Origin: Glebionis coronaria
Lineage: Eukaryota; Streptophyta; Magnoliopsida; Asterales; Asteraceae
Assembly: GCA_025667525.1 (NCBI GenBank)
Contig: CM046878.1
Coordinates: forward strand, 397,610,974 to 397,674,973
Length of the DNA: 64,000 bases
Direction of reading: 5' to 3'
Part shown: in pieces, positions 11,927 to 24,719 of the stretch
Layout of the letters: each line of letters opens with the position of its first letter
Numbering within the stretch: position 1 is the first letter of the stretch
Notes under the pieces: model-generated
Database searches by the model: none
The model's input: only the letters and a program-made list of their open reading frames with translations
What the model was told of the DNA's origin: nothing
Made by a program: the position numbers and the translations under genes

Positions 11927-12250
11927 GTTGCCTCGATTTCCGAGGTAGCGTAGATGTTCGCCACGTGTAAGCCACTACGCCCATCAAACGGATGGGATTT
12001 CTGACACTTCTGAAACGTCAGAAGGGACCTACGGGTCACTTCTTGACAGTTTTACGGGGCTCAAGGGTGGGCCTTTCTGGTGCACTTTTGCGGGCGTGCG
12101 TCTGACTATTGACTACCATTAATGCATTCATTAAAGTTGTCCCGGTCGGCTTATTTTGGAGTGCGGTCGTAATTACAAAAAACAGGTCTACGTGACATTG
12201 TATAGTCTAGAGGTTACGCCTACAGCTGTAACAACTAGACTGGGGTGACA
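11927..12250. other. Region between antisense promoter and 3' LTR, with polypurine tract
   Basis: No coding sequence is supported. The last bases, ACTGGGGTGACA (12239-12250), touch the 3' LTR and are the likely polypurine tract that primes plus-strand DNA synthesis. A GGGGCTC/GGGTGGG stretch near 12056-12072 could be upstream regulatory DNA of the antisense gene. Confidence 0.45.
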
Positions 12251-12834
12251 TGATGACGTATAGTCCCCAGCCGGGTCATAAACCCGGCCCACGGGTACTA
12301 CCCGCATCCGATCCATTACTCATGGGTGGGATTAATGTCATTTAAGCTTATGGGCTTAGATGAACAGTAACCGCACACATGTGTGCGGCCCAATGCCCGG
12401 TATGGCCGGTACAGGGTTAGACAGAATCATACTCTTATTATGATTAGGAATTACCCCAAAGAACAGGATATTCACTCACCATAATTAGAAGATAACAATC
12501 AATCTAATTCTGGTACTTATCCTTTCCTTAGGGCCGAAGTATCAGTGATAGTCCATTAGGGTTTCACTACCTATATAAGGAACCCCCAAGGGTTCCACAA
12601 AGGTATTACATTCTTCATACTCTCAACTCATCCGATTCCATAACCCTAACCGATTACTTACTCTCACGTCGGAGTCTAATCGTGGGATACATTCCCACGG
12701 TAAGCCTAACGCGTGTTGTTTTAGTGTGTAGGATCCCAACCAGATATTTCACTTGGTGCAGGAGCCGGAGTCCAGCCAACCCGAATTAAGCCTAATTCGG
12801 GTCTAGCAAGGATCACCCAACTTTTGTATCAACA
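12251..12834 (+). repeat. 3' LTR of the Tat element
   Basis: 584 bp, starting TGATGACG and ending TCAACA, colinear with 1990-2569. It has a small insertion (CCCACGGTAAGCC against CCCACAAGCC). A TATA box (CTATATAAGG, 12571-12580) is retained. It is directly followed by the TTCCA duplication and the resumed Copia gag. Confidence 0.9.
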
Positions 12835-12839
12835 TTCCA
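12835..12839. other. Right target-site duplication of the Tat element (TTCCA)
   Basis: Partner of TTGCA at 1985-1989, with one mismatch. Confidence 0.75.
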
Positions 12840-14730
12840 CATCACCAATGTGGATCAACTTCAAGCTTTTCTTCAACAACACAAATGACATGTGATCGAG
12901 GCTCGGTTGTCTACACCTCAAGTTCATAATCCACTTGCCATGTATGCTTCTCAACAAAACATGGCTTATACTTATCAACAACCATCATACTTGCAGCAGC
13001 CACCACCACACACCTATCAGCAACCACAACAACCATCTTATCAACCACTAATGATGCCACAGCAAGCATTTCAACAAAGTGTTCATCAACAATATTTTCC
13101 ACAACAACCACCACATCAGACATCACCATCACAAGCCAACACTTCTCCAATGGGCTATACTCCTCAGCAAGGATATTTTCCAATTGAAGCACAACCAGCA
13201 CAAGCCTTCTACTCCAGTGAACTTCCACCAATCCAAGCACCGGTCTTTACTCCAAATGATACGGCAGCTGATGTTCTAAACCATCTTACTGCTTACTCGT
13301 CAAAACTTGTTGCAACTAGAGGATTTCCACCAACAAACAATCAGCTCCGCACATCTTCAAATCCTCGACAACAAGCCACTGTTCAAGATGGTCAAGTGAT
13401 GGTGCAACCTATTCAAGGAAGGCAAACTTCATATGGACCTCCTACAAGGACTATGAATGCTCAAGTTGTGAATTCTCAAGCTAATGGGAATGGAAGCCCT
13501 ATTGGTCCACAAAAGGTTGTGACTTGCTACAATTGTAGAGGACAAGGTCATATGGCTAGGGAATGCACTCATCCAAAAAGGAGAAGGGATGCAACATGGT
13601 TTCGTGAGAAGATGTATTTGGTCGATGCTTAGTCTAAGGGAAAGATTTTGGATTCAGAAGAGATAGCGTTTCTTGCTGACCCAGGGGCAGCAGATAATGA
13701 AGGTATTGCAGTCGTTTCCACTTCTAATGCAGCTTATCAAGCATATGATCTTGACGCATATGATTCAAATTGTGATGACATGCACTCTACCCAAGCTGCT
13801 CTCATTGCTAATCTCTCTCACTACGGTTCTGATGGCATCAGTAAGGTATCCACCACAACCAATCTTGGTAATGATGATAACCAACATCAAGTTAGGCATG
13901 AAAATGACAACCTCGAACAGCATTCGGGAACTAGTAACTCAAATGATGTGGTACCCAATCCTACACATTTGAGTGAAACTCAACCAAATGCTACGACGGG
14001 TATGGAATCTTATGCTCCACATGATTTGGTCATGGTGCCTAAACATATTATTGATCAAATGCATATGGCTCTCAGACAATCCGTAGATACGAATTCCACC
14101 CTAACTGATGAGCTTGCGTTGCATAAAGAAAAGGTCAAAGCTTTGGAAATGGTCCCTCAAGCAGAGAAAATAACATGTTCTGAATTTGACCAATTTCGTT
14201 TTGAAAAGATTGAACACTTGAAAGAAATAGAATCATTAAAAGCTAATCTTTCCAATAAATTAAAAGCAAAAGAGTCGGTTGTCAATGATTTTCTGAAACT
14301 TAAAATGGATTTCGAAACTTTCGAGTCTAAGAAGTTTGAATCGGAAATTAATGCTACCAAACTTCTTAAATTCAAAGAACAACAACTTTTAAAACAATAC
14401 GCTTCCACAGAAAAGGTTTATCTCTTAACTAAATCATTTAAAGAACTCGAACTTAAGCATCTTCAAGATTTACCACCTAATCTCGGTTATACAAAACAAG
14501 CTCAGGAATATATTCCTTGTCTTTATGATGTGACCCTAATTGGCAAATCGAAAGAAGCACCTTTTGTTCGTAGTACTGAGGAAACACAGTCACTTACGGA
14601 AGAAACTCATTCTAAAATGCTTTCAAAATTCCATAAGCTTGATTATGATACGTATAATAAAGATCAATTTTCTAAAAAGACACGTATTCGCTTACAAAAG
14701 GAATTAGCTGAATTGACAGTTCTTGTGCCC

Positions 14731-14735
14731 CAAAG
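14731..14735. other. Left target-site duplication of the Tekay element (CAAAG)
   Basis: Identical to 28505-28509. The Copia frame (CAA AGT TTG) is intact when the element and one copy are removed. Confidence 0.95.
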
Positions 14736-17700
14736 TGTAACACCCCCAGATTGGTCAAATGCAGCGGAATAATAGTTGGGGTGTTACTTGGGTGGATCGA
14801 TAGCACATAGCATATAGAGCGATGATCATAAAGTCATTCAAATACATATTACATGAATTAATCGTACACATTGTATCTTGTTCAAAAGAAAACCACATTT
14901 ATTGAAAAACAGAATTAAATATCCCAGCCCGATGGTCAACATGATGCTTTCCTATAATGCTGGAATCCAATGCATGAACCTGCTTACTTTCCTGAGAAAA
15001 CATGAAAGTAAAATGTGGGGGTCAACACGAGGTTGGTGAATTCACAGGTTTAATTAAATATAGTATTAATATGCAAAGCACCACGAAGGTAGCAGGACAT
15101 CACAGCCCAATACTACAGTAGTTCCTACTGCCCTGTAATAGAAGCTAGACATGATTTTCAGTACGCCCATTGGGTCTATCCTGATGTATGTTTCCCTTAA
15201 TCCGACAATGACATAAACCTGCTGCTCGGCCTAAGCATCACGTGACAGCTGATCACGACAGGCCGGGTGTTGTCAACACCCGAATAGTACTATCCATACA
15301 TTTCGCGCTACACTATTAACTATTACAGTCCACGGGAATGGGGTAACAGTAGGCAATAAATTGTTGTTGTCTGTGCATGCTTGCATAAAAATAAAAGTTG
15401 GCATGTTTTCTCCCCCAGTTATAAAACAGTAAAGATGGGGCCATGAACTCACCTTAGTGATAATGTGGTAATGAGGATGATGTCACAGTATAGTCACGTA
15501 CTGGAGAAATTACCTAAGTAATTTGAATGTCTCAGTGAATGTAGAAATAATTATGCATGACAATGGTGCATATGAAAAATGCATGATCACAGTTTATAGT
15601 TTGATACGTTGGCTTAATTTATTCTCAATAAATTAAAGATGTGTTGATATATATTGTTTTCAAAGAAATAATATATATTAATGTATGAGTTTATGTTTAA
15701 GGAAAAAGGTATAGTAAATTAAATAAATCCACATGTTTTATTTAATTTAAATAAAGAAGATTAAACTTTATACCTTGTTATGGTTTTAAGGTTTCACAAA
15801 AGAGATGGTTAAACGATTTTGTTAATATCGTATAGTTGTAATTCAATATAAATAATCCGTTTATGATAACCCTTTTTAAATGATTAAGTTACACTTGTAA
15901 ATAATGTATAGTTTAGAAATCGTATAAGTTTCATCCGTTAAAGTTATTACATCGTTAGTCCTTGTTGGTTATCCCATTTAATATAAACGCCCCTAGGGCT
16001 TGATAAACTTTCGGGAAATGGCAAAATACCCCCTCCAATCCCACGGCATAAAAATAAATGGGATTAGGGTTTGATTAAAGTTTCAAAAATGACACAAATG
16101 GTCCTTGTAGTTCATTAATACACACGGTTTGAATCTTGGTATCCTTTGAGTTTCAAAAACATCATAAATGACCCTTGTATTTTTATATAAGTCACGAAAA
16201 TAATTAATATTTCTCTTGTTTCTCAAAACTGGCCATAACTTTCGGGACTTGACACAAATGGCCCAAAAAGTTACCCTTTTAAAATCAAACGGGCCAAGTG
16301 GCCCATTAAGGTCTCGGTCCATATTAATTAAGTTTTACCAAGTTAAATAAATTCTTACCGTGTAGTAACATAGTAAATAAGGTTGAAATTTTAATATTTC
16401 CACTTTGGGTCCAAGTCTTTCACCATTTTACAAAACCGGCACAAAAGGTAACTTACTTATTTCCTTAATGGGCTACACGGCCCACTTAACATCCGGTTAA
16501 GGTAAATGAGGTTGGGCTTGGTAAAAACCTTATGGTAACTTAGTAATTATCAAATTTCCACTAATGGGCTTAATATGGGCTTATATATCCGGCTTATATT
16601 TCTTATTACCATTAGGCTTATATTTTTATTCCCCTAGCTTATATAGTTTCGGCTTATATTAAATTTTACACATGAGCTTATATAACTTTTGGCTTAAAAA
16701 TATATTACTTCTAAGCTTAATATTTTGGAGGCTTGTGGGCTTATTTTAAGGCTTAAATGATTCGGCTTATATTTATATTTTCGGGTTAGCTTATATTTTT
16801 CTAAGGTAACATTTGGCCAAAAAGATTTATAGGTTAGTTTAACTTATGGTGACATATATAAGTTCATAACTAGCTTAATGCTCACATTAGTTCTCGGCTT
16901 ATATAAGTTTTAAGGCAAGGAAAAATGCTAACGCACCTATAGTTTCATATATGCTTGTTTTTAAGGATTTAAAACGTAAGGTTTCCTAATTTATATATAT
17001 ATATCGTGTGTTTATAGGTTGTCTAGAGTGAGATTAAAAGCTTTTTACGTGTGCATGATTCCTAAACCTAATATGTTTAGCATAGGAGTGCATGAAACGC
17101 GAAAATGAAATAAGGAAAGAATATGAGAAGTTCAAGCTTACTTGTTTTGGCAAAATGTAGACGAAAGGGGATGAGAGTGAAGCGGCTCAAATAACACACG
17201 AGTCTTAGGGGTCTTCAATGCTTGATTTGGGTAGTAAATGAGATAGCTTGAGTTTGTTTAGTCTAGGTAGGTTGTGAGAGTTTGATCCGAGTGTTTTGTG
17301 GTGAGGGAGGGTAGTATGTGTCTAGGTGATATATAATCAAGTGTGAGGTGAAAAGAGGAGTGGCTAGGGAGTGAGACACGGCAAGAGAGAGTATTAGCAA
17401 GATTTGCTAGCTTGATTTGTACCAAGAAGGTACTAAACCTTAATTGCTCCCAAAATGTACAAAGTTGGTAGTGTTGTGTGTTCTACCGTGGCATTTTGAG
17501 GTTCCCAAGGAGTGGGAAGTGTGTAAGTGATGATGGGATTAAGGTTGTACACAATATGTGTATGGTGTGGGAAGGTTACACGGCTCAAGGAAAAAGGGAA
17601 AGAGGGATGAGTCTTAGCTTCTTTAATCACACTTAGTACATTCCATAAATGCTAATTTTGTACACTTACCCATGGTTTTAGTATAACATAAACCATACCG

Positions 17701-18519
17701 GCGGTTTTGGTTATTGTTTGGGAGGGAAAAGTAATTTTTGTGTATTAAGTGTTTAAATAAAAGTTATGTTATAAAAGTTGTAAGGTTTAAGTAAAATGTA
17801 ATGTTAAGTTATAAAGGTTTGAGTGAATTAAAATGTTTTAGTGAAAAAGGTTTGTTGTTATATATTTATATACGGGTATGAATGGGTTTGGGTTTGTTTT
17901 ACTTATTAGTCGGGTTAAATAAGTGTCAAATGATTTAAGTTATAGTAATGTGAGTAAGCCCGGGTCTTAGGTGTTTTAATTACGTTTTAGTGCCTTTGGT
18001 GAAAGAATGGTCCCTAGGTAGTTATATTAGTACATTTATGTATAAAATATACTTATAGTATGATTTATTAAATGATCATATGTAAAAGTGATAGTTAGGG
18101 TTATCTGAAATCATTGACTGTAAAATATATATATATATTATTTAAAGTTACCAATGTTTATATGTTTATAAATAGGTAATCAGTCATAACTGTGATCATG
18201 ATGTTATTCTTGGAGAAAAAATCAGTGATATGTATGCAAGTGATCATATGTTTCAAAAGACTCAAAGTCCTTTACATTAGGTCATTGTATGATTACTGAA
18301 ATATAATCATATAAATGTAGTCACACTTTTGTGATAAAAATGCATAGTCACAGTAAAATTGTGATATGATTGCCGTAATGTTAAGATGATGCATGCTTAT
18401 GAAATGCATGGGATGGTTCAAATGATTCATGCAAAGAAAAGTGGTATAAAATATTTAGATATCATGAAGTGACGTACGTAATGTTCACAAGTCAAAACCT
18501 GAAATTCTCAGGTTTTACA
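14736..18519 (-). repeat. 3' LTR of the Tekay element
   Basis: 3784 bp, almost identical to 24720-28504. It is AT-rich with many recurring GGCTTATAT phrases (16560-16780) and a short TA microsatellite near 16993. Short ORFs inside it recur in the other LTR because the LTRs are copies, and none looks like a gene. The element side ends in TTTTACA at 18519, next to the plus-strand primer region (GAGGACAAAG on the - strand, about 18546). Confidence 0.95.
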
Positions 18520-18572
18520 GCATAAACCCGTTATTTTAGCTTTGTCCTCAAAGCTTAAGGTGACGTCACTGC

Positions 18573-21500
18573 TTAGGTAAAAAGGTGTGGATACTTGGCT
18601 TTGAACGATTCTTCATGTTCCCAAGTAAACTCAGGTCCTTTCCTAGAGTTCCATCGTACTTTAACTAACGGGATTTGGCTTCTCTTCAACCTCTTGACTT
18701 CTCTCTCCACAACTTCCACTGGTTCTTCTACAAATTGAAGTTTGTCATCGAAATGGACTCCGACCAATGGCATTGCTAAGGGTTCATCTGAGTAGCACTT
18801 CTTCAAGTTTGAGACATGAAATGTAGGGTGAACTCGGCTTAACTGCTGAGGCAGTTCTAAGCGGTAGGCAACCTCTCCAATTCTAGCAATCACTTTGAAG
18901 GGTCCTACGTATCGTGGATTTAGCTTTCCTCGTTTCCCAAACCGTACAACACCCTTCCAAGGTGACACCTTTAGCATAACACGGTCACCTACGGCAAATT
19001 CCATAGGTTTACGTTTCCTATCAGCATAACTCTTCTGTCTATCCTGGGCAGCCTGAATTCGTTGTTTGATGAGGGTGATCTTCTCAGTGGTCTCTAGAAT
19101 TAGCTCGGGTCCTGTTAGCTGAAATTCCCCCACTTCTGCCCAGCATACTGGTGAGCGACATTTGCGGCCATAGAGGGCCTCAAATGGTGCTGCCTTAATA
19201 CTGGCATGGTAACTGTTGTTGTAGGAGAATTCTACCAATGGGATGTGCTCGACCCATCCTTTTCCAAAGTCGATCACACATGCCCTCAGCATGTCTTCTA
19301 GCGTTTGGATTGTTCGTTCACTCTGCCCGTCTGTCTGTGGATGATATGCGGTACTCATATCCAGGTTTGTTCCCAACGCTCTTTGAAAAGCTTTCCAAAA
19401 GTTCGATGTAAACCTGCCATCTCTATCACAGATGATTGAGACTGGTATTCCATGTCTTGTCACGACTTCCTTCAAGTATATCCTGGCTAATCTGCTTAGA
19501 GAATCATTTTCCCTGATGGGTAGGAAATGGGCGGATTTTGTGAGGCGGTCTACGATTACCCAGATTGTATCGTATCCTTGAGATGATGTGGGAAGTTTGG
19601 TGATAAAATCCATGGTGATATTATCCCATTTCCACTTTGGTATGTCGGGTTGAACAAGTAACCCTGATGGTCGTTGATGTTCGATTTTTACTTTAGCACA
19701 AGTCAGACATTTCTTCACATAGGTGGAAATGTCGGCTTTCATGTTCGGCCACCAGTATAACCTTTTCACATCTTGATACATCTTTTCGGATCCGGGGTGT
19801 ATGGAGTATTTGGATTTATGGGATTTGTGCATGATTACGTTTCTTAAGTCTCCATAACAGGGTAGCCAACTTCTTCCATGTAGGCATAATGTTCCATCTG
19901 CTCTCGCTTCCAACTTTTCTTTGCTTAGGTCCATCCTAAGCATTCCTCCTATGTCTTCTTTTCCGATGTTCTCGGGCTTTTGTGCTTGAAGTTGAGCCTC
20001 TAATATCTGTTTGGGTAGGTCCAAACTAATGGTCATGACTAGGGCTCGAACTCTCATGGGAGGATCAGTTCCCTTTCGGCTTAGTGCATCGGCAACTACA
20101 TTTGCTTTGCCTGGGTGGTATTTGATGTCACAGTCGTAGTCGCTGAGTAGTTCTATCCAACGACGTTGCCTCATATTTAATTCCTTCTGGTCTAGAATAT
20201 GTTGCAAACTCTTATGATCGGTGTGGACTGTGCATTTGGTACCGTACAGATAGTGCCTCCAGATTTTTAAGGCAAAGACCACGGATCCAAGCTCTAGATC
20301 ATGGGTGGAGTAATTTTGCTCGTGCTTCTTCAGTTGCCTTGAAGCGTAAGCAATCACTTTCTGTCTCTGCATCAACACAGCTCCCAACCCTTTGTGTGAT
20401 GCGTCACAGTAGACAACGAAGTCTTCGTTACCTTCTGGTAAAGATAGAATGGGTGCACTGCATAGTTTCTGCTTGATGGTCTGGAATGCAGCTTCTTCCT
20501 TTTCTCCCCATACAAACTTTATGCCTTTCTGAGTTAGTTTGGTCATTGGTTTAGCGATCTTGGAGAAGTCTTCGATAAAACGTCGGTAGTAACCGGCAAG
20601 TCCTAGGAATTGACGAATCTCCTTTGGAGATGTGGGAGATGTCCAATCTTTCACGGATTCGACTTTCGCCGGATCAACTTGGATTCCCTTGTCGTCAATT
20701 ACATGACCAAGAAAGTGTACTTTTGGGATCCAAAAATCGCACTTTGAGAACTTTGCATACAACTTTTCTTCCTTGAGCAACTCTAGCACTTGAGCCAGAT
20801 GTTCTCCGTGTTCTTGCTCATTCTTGGAATAGATGAGGATGTCGTCAATAAACACTATTACGAACTTATCTAGGTAGGGTCTGCATACTCGGTTCATAAG
20901 ATCCATGAATATGGCTGGTGCATTGGTCAGTCCAAATGGCATGACTTGGAACTCATAATGACCATATCGTGTCCTGAAAGCTGTTTTTGGTATGTCTTCT
21001 TCTCTGACCCTCAATTGGTGATACCCAGATCGTAGGTCGATCTTGGAGTATATACTTGATCCTTGAAGTTGATCAAATAGGTCATCGATTCGTGGTAACG
21101 GGTAGCGGTTTTTCACAGTTAACTTATTCAGTTCTCTATAATCGATACACATTCGGAATGAACCGTCTTTCTTTTTGACAAATAACACTGGGGCTCCCCA
21201 AGGTGAGGAACTGGGTCTTATGAAGCCTTTGTCTGACAGTTCTTTGAGTTGTTCCGCGAGTTCTTTCATCTCGGTGGGTGCTAAACGGTAAGGTGCTTTA
21301 GCTACAGGTGCAGCTCCTGGCACCAAGTCTATTTGGAATTCCACTTGACGAGTCGGAGGTAATCCTGGCAAGTCGTCTGGAAAGACTTCGGGATAATCAC
21401 GGACGATGGGTACATCCTTGATCTGTTTCTCCTTAGGTTTCTCTTCCTGATCTGTTTTAGATATATGTGCTAAAAAGATAGGGCATCCTTTTAGTAGATA

Positions 21501-23117
21501 TTTCTGGGCTTGGGTGTACGAGATTACACTCAACCTATTGTCTGTTTTATCCGTATTTCCGTCTCCTCGGATAATTAGGTCTGTGCTCCCCCATGGGATG
21601 CGGACTAGTTTCTTGTCACACACAATGGTTGCATGGTACTTGGCTAACCAGTCCATACCAATGATGACGTCGAAACTACTGAGTTGTATGGGTATTAATT
21701 GGATATCAAATGGGTGGTTCTGAAGGTTTAGAGTACAGCCTCTTATGATGGTGTTTGTTTCTATGATTTTTCCGTCTGCTAGTTCAACTCTGTAGCAATT
21801 ATCTAGTGGGGTTGGTAAAATGCCTAGCAAGCTACCAAATTCAGTGGATACGAAACTCCTATCGGCTCCCGTATCGAATAAAATATTTGCATAGCGATTA
21901 TTTAGAAGGAACGTACCAGTAACTACATTGGAGTCGGGGTTGGTCCTGTTCTCTCCTATGACATAAACCCTGGTGGGTGCTCCGCCTTGACTTTCATTCT
22001 TACGCTTTGGACAGTCAGGTCTGATGTGTCCAATTTCTCCACAACCAAAGCAATGAATTTCCTTGTGAGCCATGTTTCCATTGCTAGTGAGCTGGCAGTT
22101 TCCTTGGTATCCACTTCCACGGGAATTCTGTCTGCTGCCGTTGTGGGGCTTGTTGTTGGTACTGAAATTGTTTCTGTTGGTCGGGACATGTGCATTGCTC
22201 TGCTCGGGTCTTCTATATCCATTAGCGGAGTAGTGATGGAAATTGCACTTGGGGCATCTAGGTTTGTTTCCCACGTACAGCGGTGGTCCTGAGGAAATAG
22301 CACTGCAGATTTGACTTAAGCCTTGCCTCTTGGGCTGTTGAGTCTGAGGATGATGACGGTAGTTATCATCGACTTTCCTCTTGTGCTCTGCCTGCCTAGT
22401 CATATGATCACGACCACGTTTGTCCACTAGTTCTGTGGCAAACTCGATAGCACTCTCGATGGTAGTAGGTCGAGATGCAAGCACACTGTCATGAACAGAG
22501 TCGGGAAGTCCACTGACGTACTTCTCTATCTTATCCGCTGTTTTCGGGTACATGCGGGTACACATCAAGGTTAGCTCTTGGAATTTCTGGTTGTAGCTTG
22601 TGATATTGAAGTTGATACACTTGAGATTCCACAATTCAATCTCCAGCTTTTTGATCTCGCTACGAGGACAGTATTTCATGGTGAGTTTTTCCTTCAATGC
22701 AGTCCATGTCATTCCATAGGCTCCATCGTGTCCGAGGGTAGCAACTTGTGAGTTCCACCATGTGAGTGCATGTTCCAAAAGAGTACAAGTGGCGAACTTC
22801 ACTTTGTTCTCTTCGGTGCAGTCACTAATACGAAATACCGTCTCGGTCCTTTCGAACCATTGCATGAGCTCGACTACCCCTTCCTTGCCCTTAAAATAGC
22901 AGGGTTTGCATTTTAGGAAGTCAGGGTAAGTACATCCTCGAGCTTCGCGGTTGCGGTTATTAGAGTTTTCACTGTCTCCATGGGTTCCGCTGGGGCGGTT
23001 TTCCCTGGCAGCTAAGGCGTCAGTAATGCCTTGCTCAATCAGTACTCTGAGTTGTGCATCAGATATGGTTGTTGCAGGTGTTTCAGCGGCGTTTGGGCGT
23101 GCGCGTCTTGGTGGCAT
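18573..23117 (-). CDS. gag-pol: Tekay gag-pol polyprotein with chromodomain
   Basis: A 1514-residue single ORF with no break. The Gag core is at residues 65-230. The CCHC knuckle has C356, C359, H364 and C369. The aspartic protease DTG is at 415-417, and the RT has FIDD at 756-759, with [11 protein letters not shown] and SGYHQLRV motifs before it. RNase H starts with YCDAS near 903. The integrase zinc domain uses H1100, H1107, C1137 and C1140, and the catalytic triad is D1170, D1231 and E1267. The C-terminal 1460-1510 region has the VRWN...EFTWE pattern of a chromodomain-like (CHDCR) module that directs integration to chromatin. The order PR-RT-RH-INT-chromodomain identifies a chromovirus. 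ATG 23117 opens a typical MPPRR-type start. Confidence 0.95.
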   Translation of the reverse strand: MPPRRARPNAAETPATTISDAQLRVLIEQGITDALAARENRPSGTHGDSENSNNRNREARGCTYPDFLKCKPCYFKGKEGVVELMQWFERTETVFRISDCTEENKVKFATCTLLEHALTWWNSQVATLGHDGAYGMTWTALKEKLTMKYCPRSEIKKLEIELWNLKCINFNITSYNQKFQELTLMCTRMYPKTADKIEKYVSGLPDSVHDSVLASRPTTIESAIEFATELVDKRGRDHMTRQAEHKRKVDDNYRHHPQTQQPKRQGLSQICSAISSGPPLYVGNKPRCPKCNFHHYSANGYRRPEQSNAHVPTNRNNFSTNNKPHNGSRQNSRGSGYQGNCQLTSNGNMAHKEIHCFGCGEIGHIRPDCPKRKNESQGGAPTRVYVIGENRTNPDSNVVTGTFLLNNRYANILFDTGADRSFVSTEFGSLLGILPTPLDNCYRVELADGKIIETNTIIRGCTLNLQNHPFDIQLIPIQLSSFDVIIGMDWLAKYHATIVCDKKLVRIPWGSTDLIIRGDGNTDKTDNRLSVISYTQAQKYLLKGCPIFLAHISKTDQEEKPKEKQIKDVPIVRDYPEVFPDDLPGLPPTRQVEFQIDLVPGAAPVAKAPYRLAPTEMKELAEQLKELSDKGFIRPSSSPWGAPVLFVKKKDGSFRMCIDYRELNKLTVKNRYPLPRIDDLFDQLQGSSIYSKIDLRSGYHQLRVREEDIPKTAFRTRYGHYEFQVMPFGLTNAPAIFMDLMNRVCRPYLDKFVIVFIDDILIYSKNEQEHGEHLAQVLELLKEEKLYAKFSKCDFWIPKVHFLGHVIDDKGIQVDPAKVESVKDWTSPTSPKEIRQFLGLAGYYRRFIEDFSKIAKPMTKLTQKGIKFVWGEKEEAAFQTIKQKLCSAPILSLPEGNEDFVVYCDASHKGLGAVLMQRQKVIAYASRQLKKHEQNYSTHDLELGSVVFALKIWRHYLYGTKCTVHTDHKSLQHILDQKELNMRQRRWIELLSDYDCDIKYHPGKANVVADALSRKGTDPPMRVRALVMTISLDLPKQILEAQLQAQKPENIGKEDIGGMLRMDLSKEKLEARADGTLCLHGRSWLPCYGDLRNVIMHKSHKSKYSIHPGSEKMYQDVKRLYWWPNMKADISTYVKKCLTCAKVKIEHQRPSGLLVQPDIPKWKWDNITMDFITKLPTSSQGYDTIWVIVDRLTKSAHFLPIRENDSLSRLARIYLKEVVTRHGIPVSIICDRDGRFTSNFWKAFQRALGTNLDMSTAYHPQTDGQSERTIQTLEDMLRACVIDFGKGWVEHIPLVEFSYNNSYHASIKAAPFEALYGRKCRSPVCWAEVGEFQLTGPELILETTEKITLIKQRIQAAQDRQKSYADRKRKPMEFAVGDRVMLKVSPWKGVVRFGKRGKLNPRYVGPFKVIARIGEVAYRLELPQQLSRVHPTFHVSNLKKCYSDEPLAMPLVGVHFDDKLQFVEEPVEVVEREVKRLKRSQIPLVKVRWNSRKGPEFTWEHEESFKAKYPHLFT

Positions 23118-23497
23118 TTTCTATAAGAAAATTCTGAGATTTGTTAGTTGATAAAAGATGGTTATATTAAACTGCATGGGAAATGTCTATGCATAGAATT
23201 CACAACAAATTTGATAATCCGTTAAGAGTTCATAATAATATAAATGTAATCAAACAAACGAACCGTAACATATCATTCCTGTGAATAATAATATAGTACA
23301 AGTACAACCGATCTAAGACAGGGTCATAGCAACCTGTCTGAAATAGTGGTACATATGTTTGTGATACAACCAAAAGATATCCTACCCACTAAGGTTAGGT
23401 ACTACAAATACATCAGAAAAGGAAATACAATACAAAAGAGATAAATCATGAGAGCTGAGATGCAACTCAGTGCTTGTCATGATGTACAACTAAACAT
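23118..23497. other. Spacer between leader ORF and gag-pol of the Tekay element
   Basis: 380 bp of AT-rich sequence with no supported ORF on the element strand. It separates the leader ORF stop from the gag start, so a second initiation or splicing would be needed to reach gag. Confidence 0.5.
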
Positions 23498-24361
23498 CTA
23501 CCCTACACTAGTGTGGCTGCCTGCAGGTGCAGATGGTCCAACTGGTGGTGTATGCCTGTCCTGCATACGGATCACAGCACTCCGGGTCTCTCTGGTGTAT
23601 CTCAGCGCCTCAAGTAGCTGCTGCTGGCGGGTAGTGTCGGCACTGCGTAGCTGCTCAGTCTCTGTAGTAATCCCCTGGTGACGGAGATCTGCTAGGTCCA
23701 CGAAGGTCCTGAAGGTGTCCTCCTGTGTGTAGATGGCGGCTCGAGTCTCGTAGGAATGACTCTCTAACATAGCTAAACGGCAACGAAGGTAAGCTACCTC
23801 GTCCAATAGCCAATGTATGGTCTCTCTGGTGGTATATGACTCCCCGGCCATGGCCCAATAGAGAGAGTCTAGTCTCTCCTGGAGCATGGCGCGACCCTGC
23901 TGGTCCGCCTGTAGTAGAGAGTGAATGAGAGTGGTGTCCTGTGCCTGTCGGGCTGTAAGTGCATCGACCTGTGCCTGAAGGGCACTAAGTCTAGCCTGCC
24001 CGGCTCCTGAACCCTCTCCGACCTCATAGGTCGAATCGGTGATAGGGTCATGCCTCCTCTTACGAGGTGGCAAGACGCTGGTGGGGTGAGTGCGAGGTAC
24101 AGAAGGTGGTGGTGGTAGGAAAGGTACGACCTGGTCCGCCTCTCTGGGAGGGGATGCAGGTACTACAAGTAGAGGTGTAGTAGAAGGTGCAATGGGTGGT
24201 GAAGGAGTAGGTGAATCTGTGAGCATGATGACCCCGTCCTGCTGGTCATCTCGGGACTCCGTATCAGATGTAGGTCCAACTAACACTGATGTCGGTGATA
24301 TGGGTGTGATGGTAGGAACCATAAGCTCCTCGAAAGTAGTAACAACCGTAGGCGTCGTCAT
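23498..24361 (-). CDS. Leader ORF upstream of Tekay gag (coiled-coil protein)
   Basis: A 287-residue ORF between the primer binding site and gag. Residues 1-110 are Pro/Ser/Thr-rich and disordered-looking, with a PPRKRR basic stretch near 97-102 that could be a nuclear signal. Residues 118-265 are rich in Leu, Gln, Ala and Arg with long helical, coiled-coil character (RLSALQAQVDALTARQAQ and similar). No enzymatic motif is seen. I recall similar leader ORFs in Asteraceae Tekay elements but know of no function. Its frame differs from gag and it ends 380 bp before gag. It is open over its full length in this young element, which argues that it is kept. Confidence 0.7.
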   Translation of the reverse strand: MTTPTVVTTFEELMVPTITPISPTSVLVGPTSDTESRDDQQDGVIMLTDSPTPSPPIAPSTTPLLVVPASPPREADQVVPFLPPPPSVPRTHPTSVLPPRKRRHDPITDSTYEVGEGSGAGQARLSALQAQVDALTARQAQDTTLIHSLLQADQQGRAMLQERLDSLYWAMAGESYTTRETIHWLLDEVAYLRCRLAMLESHSYETRAAIYTQEDTFRTFVDLADLRHQGITTETEQLRSADTTRQQQLLEALRYTRETRSAVIRMQDRHTPPVGPSAPAGSHTSVG

Positions 24362-24702
24362 GATATCTGAAAGTAATATTTTATAGTTTTGAGCAAGTTT
24401 TCAACTTACACAACATAAAATGTTTTCATGATGCATATGGGATGTGGTTTAAAAACTTTTAACCATGAGGTAGAAAGTATAAATATAGATACTTATGTGA
24501 TTTATTTACCATGAGGAAATAAATCAATGTGAGGCTAGCTCATATAATATGCATGCTCTATAATGCCATATGCCTAACTTATAGGTTCCCTAAAAATCAA
24601 TTTTTCTTTTCAAACTGATTTTTATGTTCAGTTATAGTCCAGTTTTAAAAATTTCATTTCTTAAAATTTTTAAGTCTTTGATCTGGTTCTCTATAACTAT
24701 GC
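24362..24702. other. 5' leader of the Tekay element
   Basis: About 340 bp between the primer binding site and the leader ORF. It is AT-rich and I see no coding sequence or further motif. Confidence 0.5.
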
Positions 24703-24714
24703 GCTCTGATACCA
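24703..24714 (-). other. Primer binding site (initiator tRNA-Met) of the Tekay element
   Basis: On the - strand it reads TGGTATCAGAGC, the complement of the plant initiator tRNA-Met 3' end, five bases inside the 5' LTR boundary (24720). It fixes the element's orientation. Confidence 0.95.
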
Positions 24715-24719
24715 TTCTC

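Larger units (their letters stand above)
1990..12834 (+). mobile_element. Tat-lineage Ty3/Gypsy retrotransposon with antisense gene
   Basis: A 10.8-kb element bounded by LTRs 1990-2569 and 12251-12834, both beginning TGATGACG and ending TCAACA, and flanked by a 5-bp duplication. The order is gag, protease, RT, RNase H, a second (archaeal-type) RNase H, then integrase, which marks the Tat lineage. Between pol and the 3' LTR there is 3.9 kb, of which 2.7 kb is an antisense gene. By eye the two LTRs differ at about 25-30 of 580 positions plus small indels, so the insertion is old. Gag and pol carry many lesions, so the element is dead. Confidence 0.9.
12835..14735 (+). pseudogene. gag: Copia gag, middle part with zinc knuckle and start of coiled coil
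   Basis: This continues the frame left at 1989. A Gln/Pro-rich stretch (12920-13230) is followed by a CCHC zinc knuckle at 13525-13566 (C-x2-C-x4-H-x4-C), which would bind genomic RNA. A conserved WFREKMYLV block and an FLADPG motif come next, then a long Glu/Lys/Leu-rich coiled coil (about 14080-14470). In-frame stops are TGA 12886-12888 and TAG 13630-13632. The latter looks like CAG to TAG. The segment ends at the CAAAG duplication of the Tekay element and the frame resumes at 28510. Confidence 0.85.

Noticed and set aside
16083..16322. A 79-residue - strand ORF that recurs identically at 26067-26306
   Set aside because: The match is due to the two Tekay LTRs being copies. There is no recognised domain. 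The same holds for 17433-17630 and 27417-27614.
21956..22303. ORFs on both strands overlapping the Tekay gag
   Set aside because: They are shadows of the 1514-residue polyprotein in other frames.
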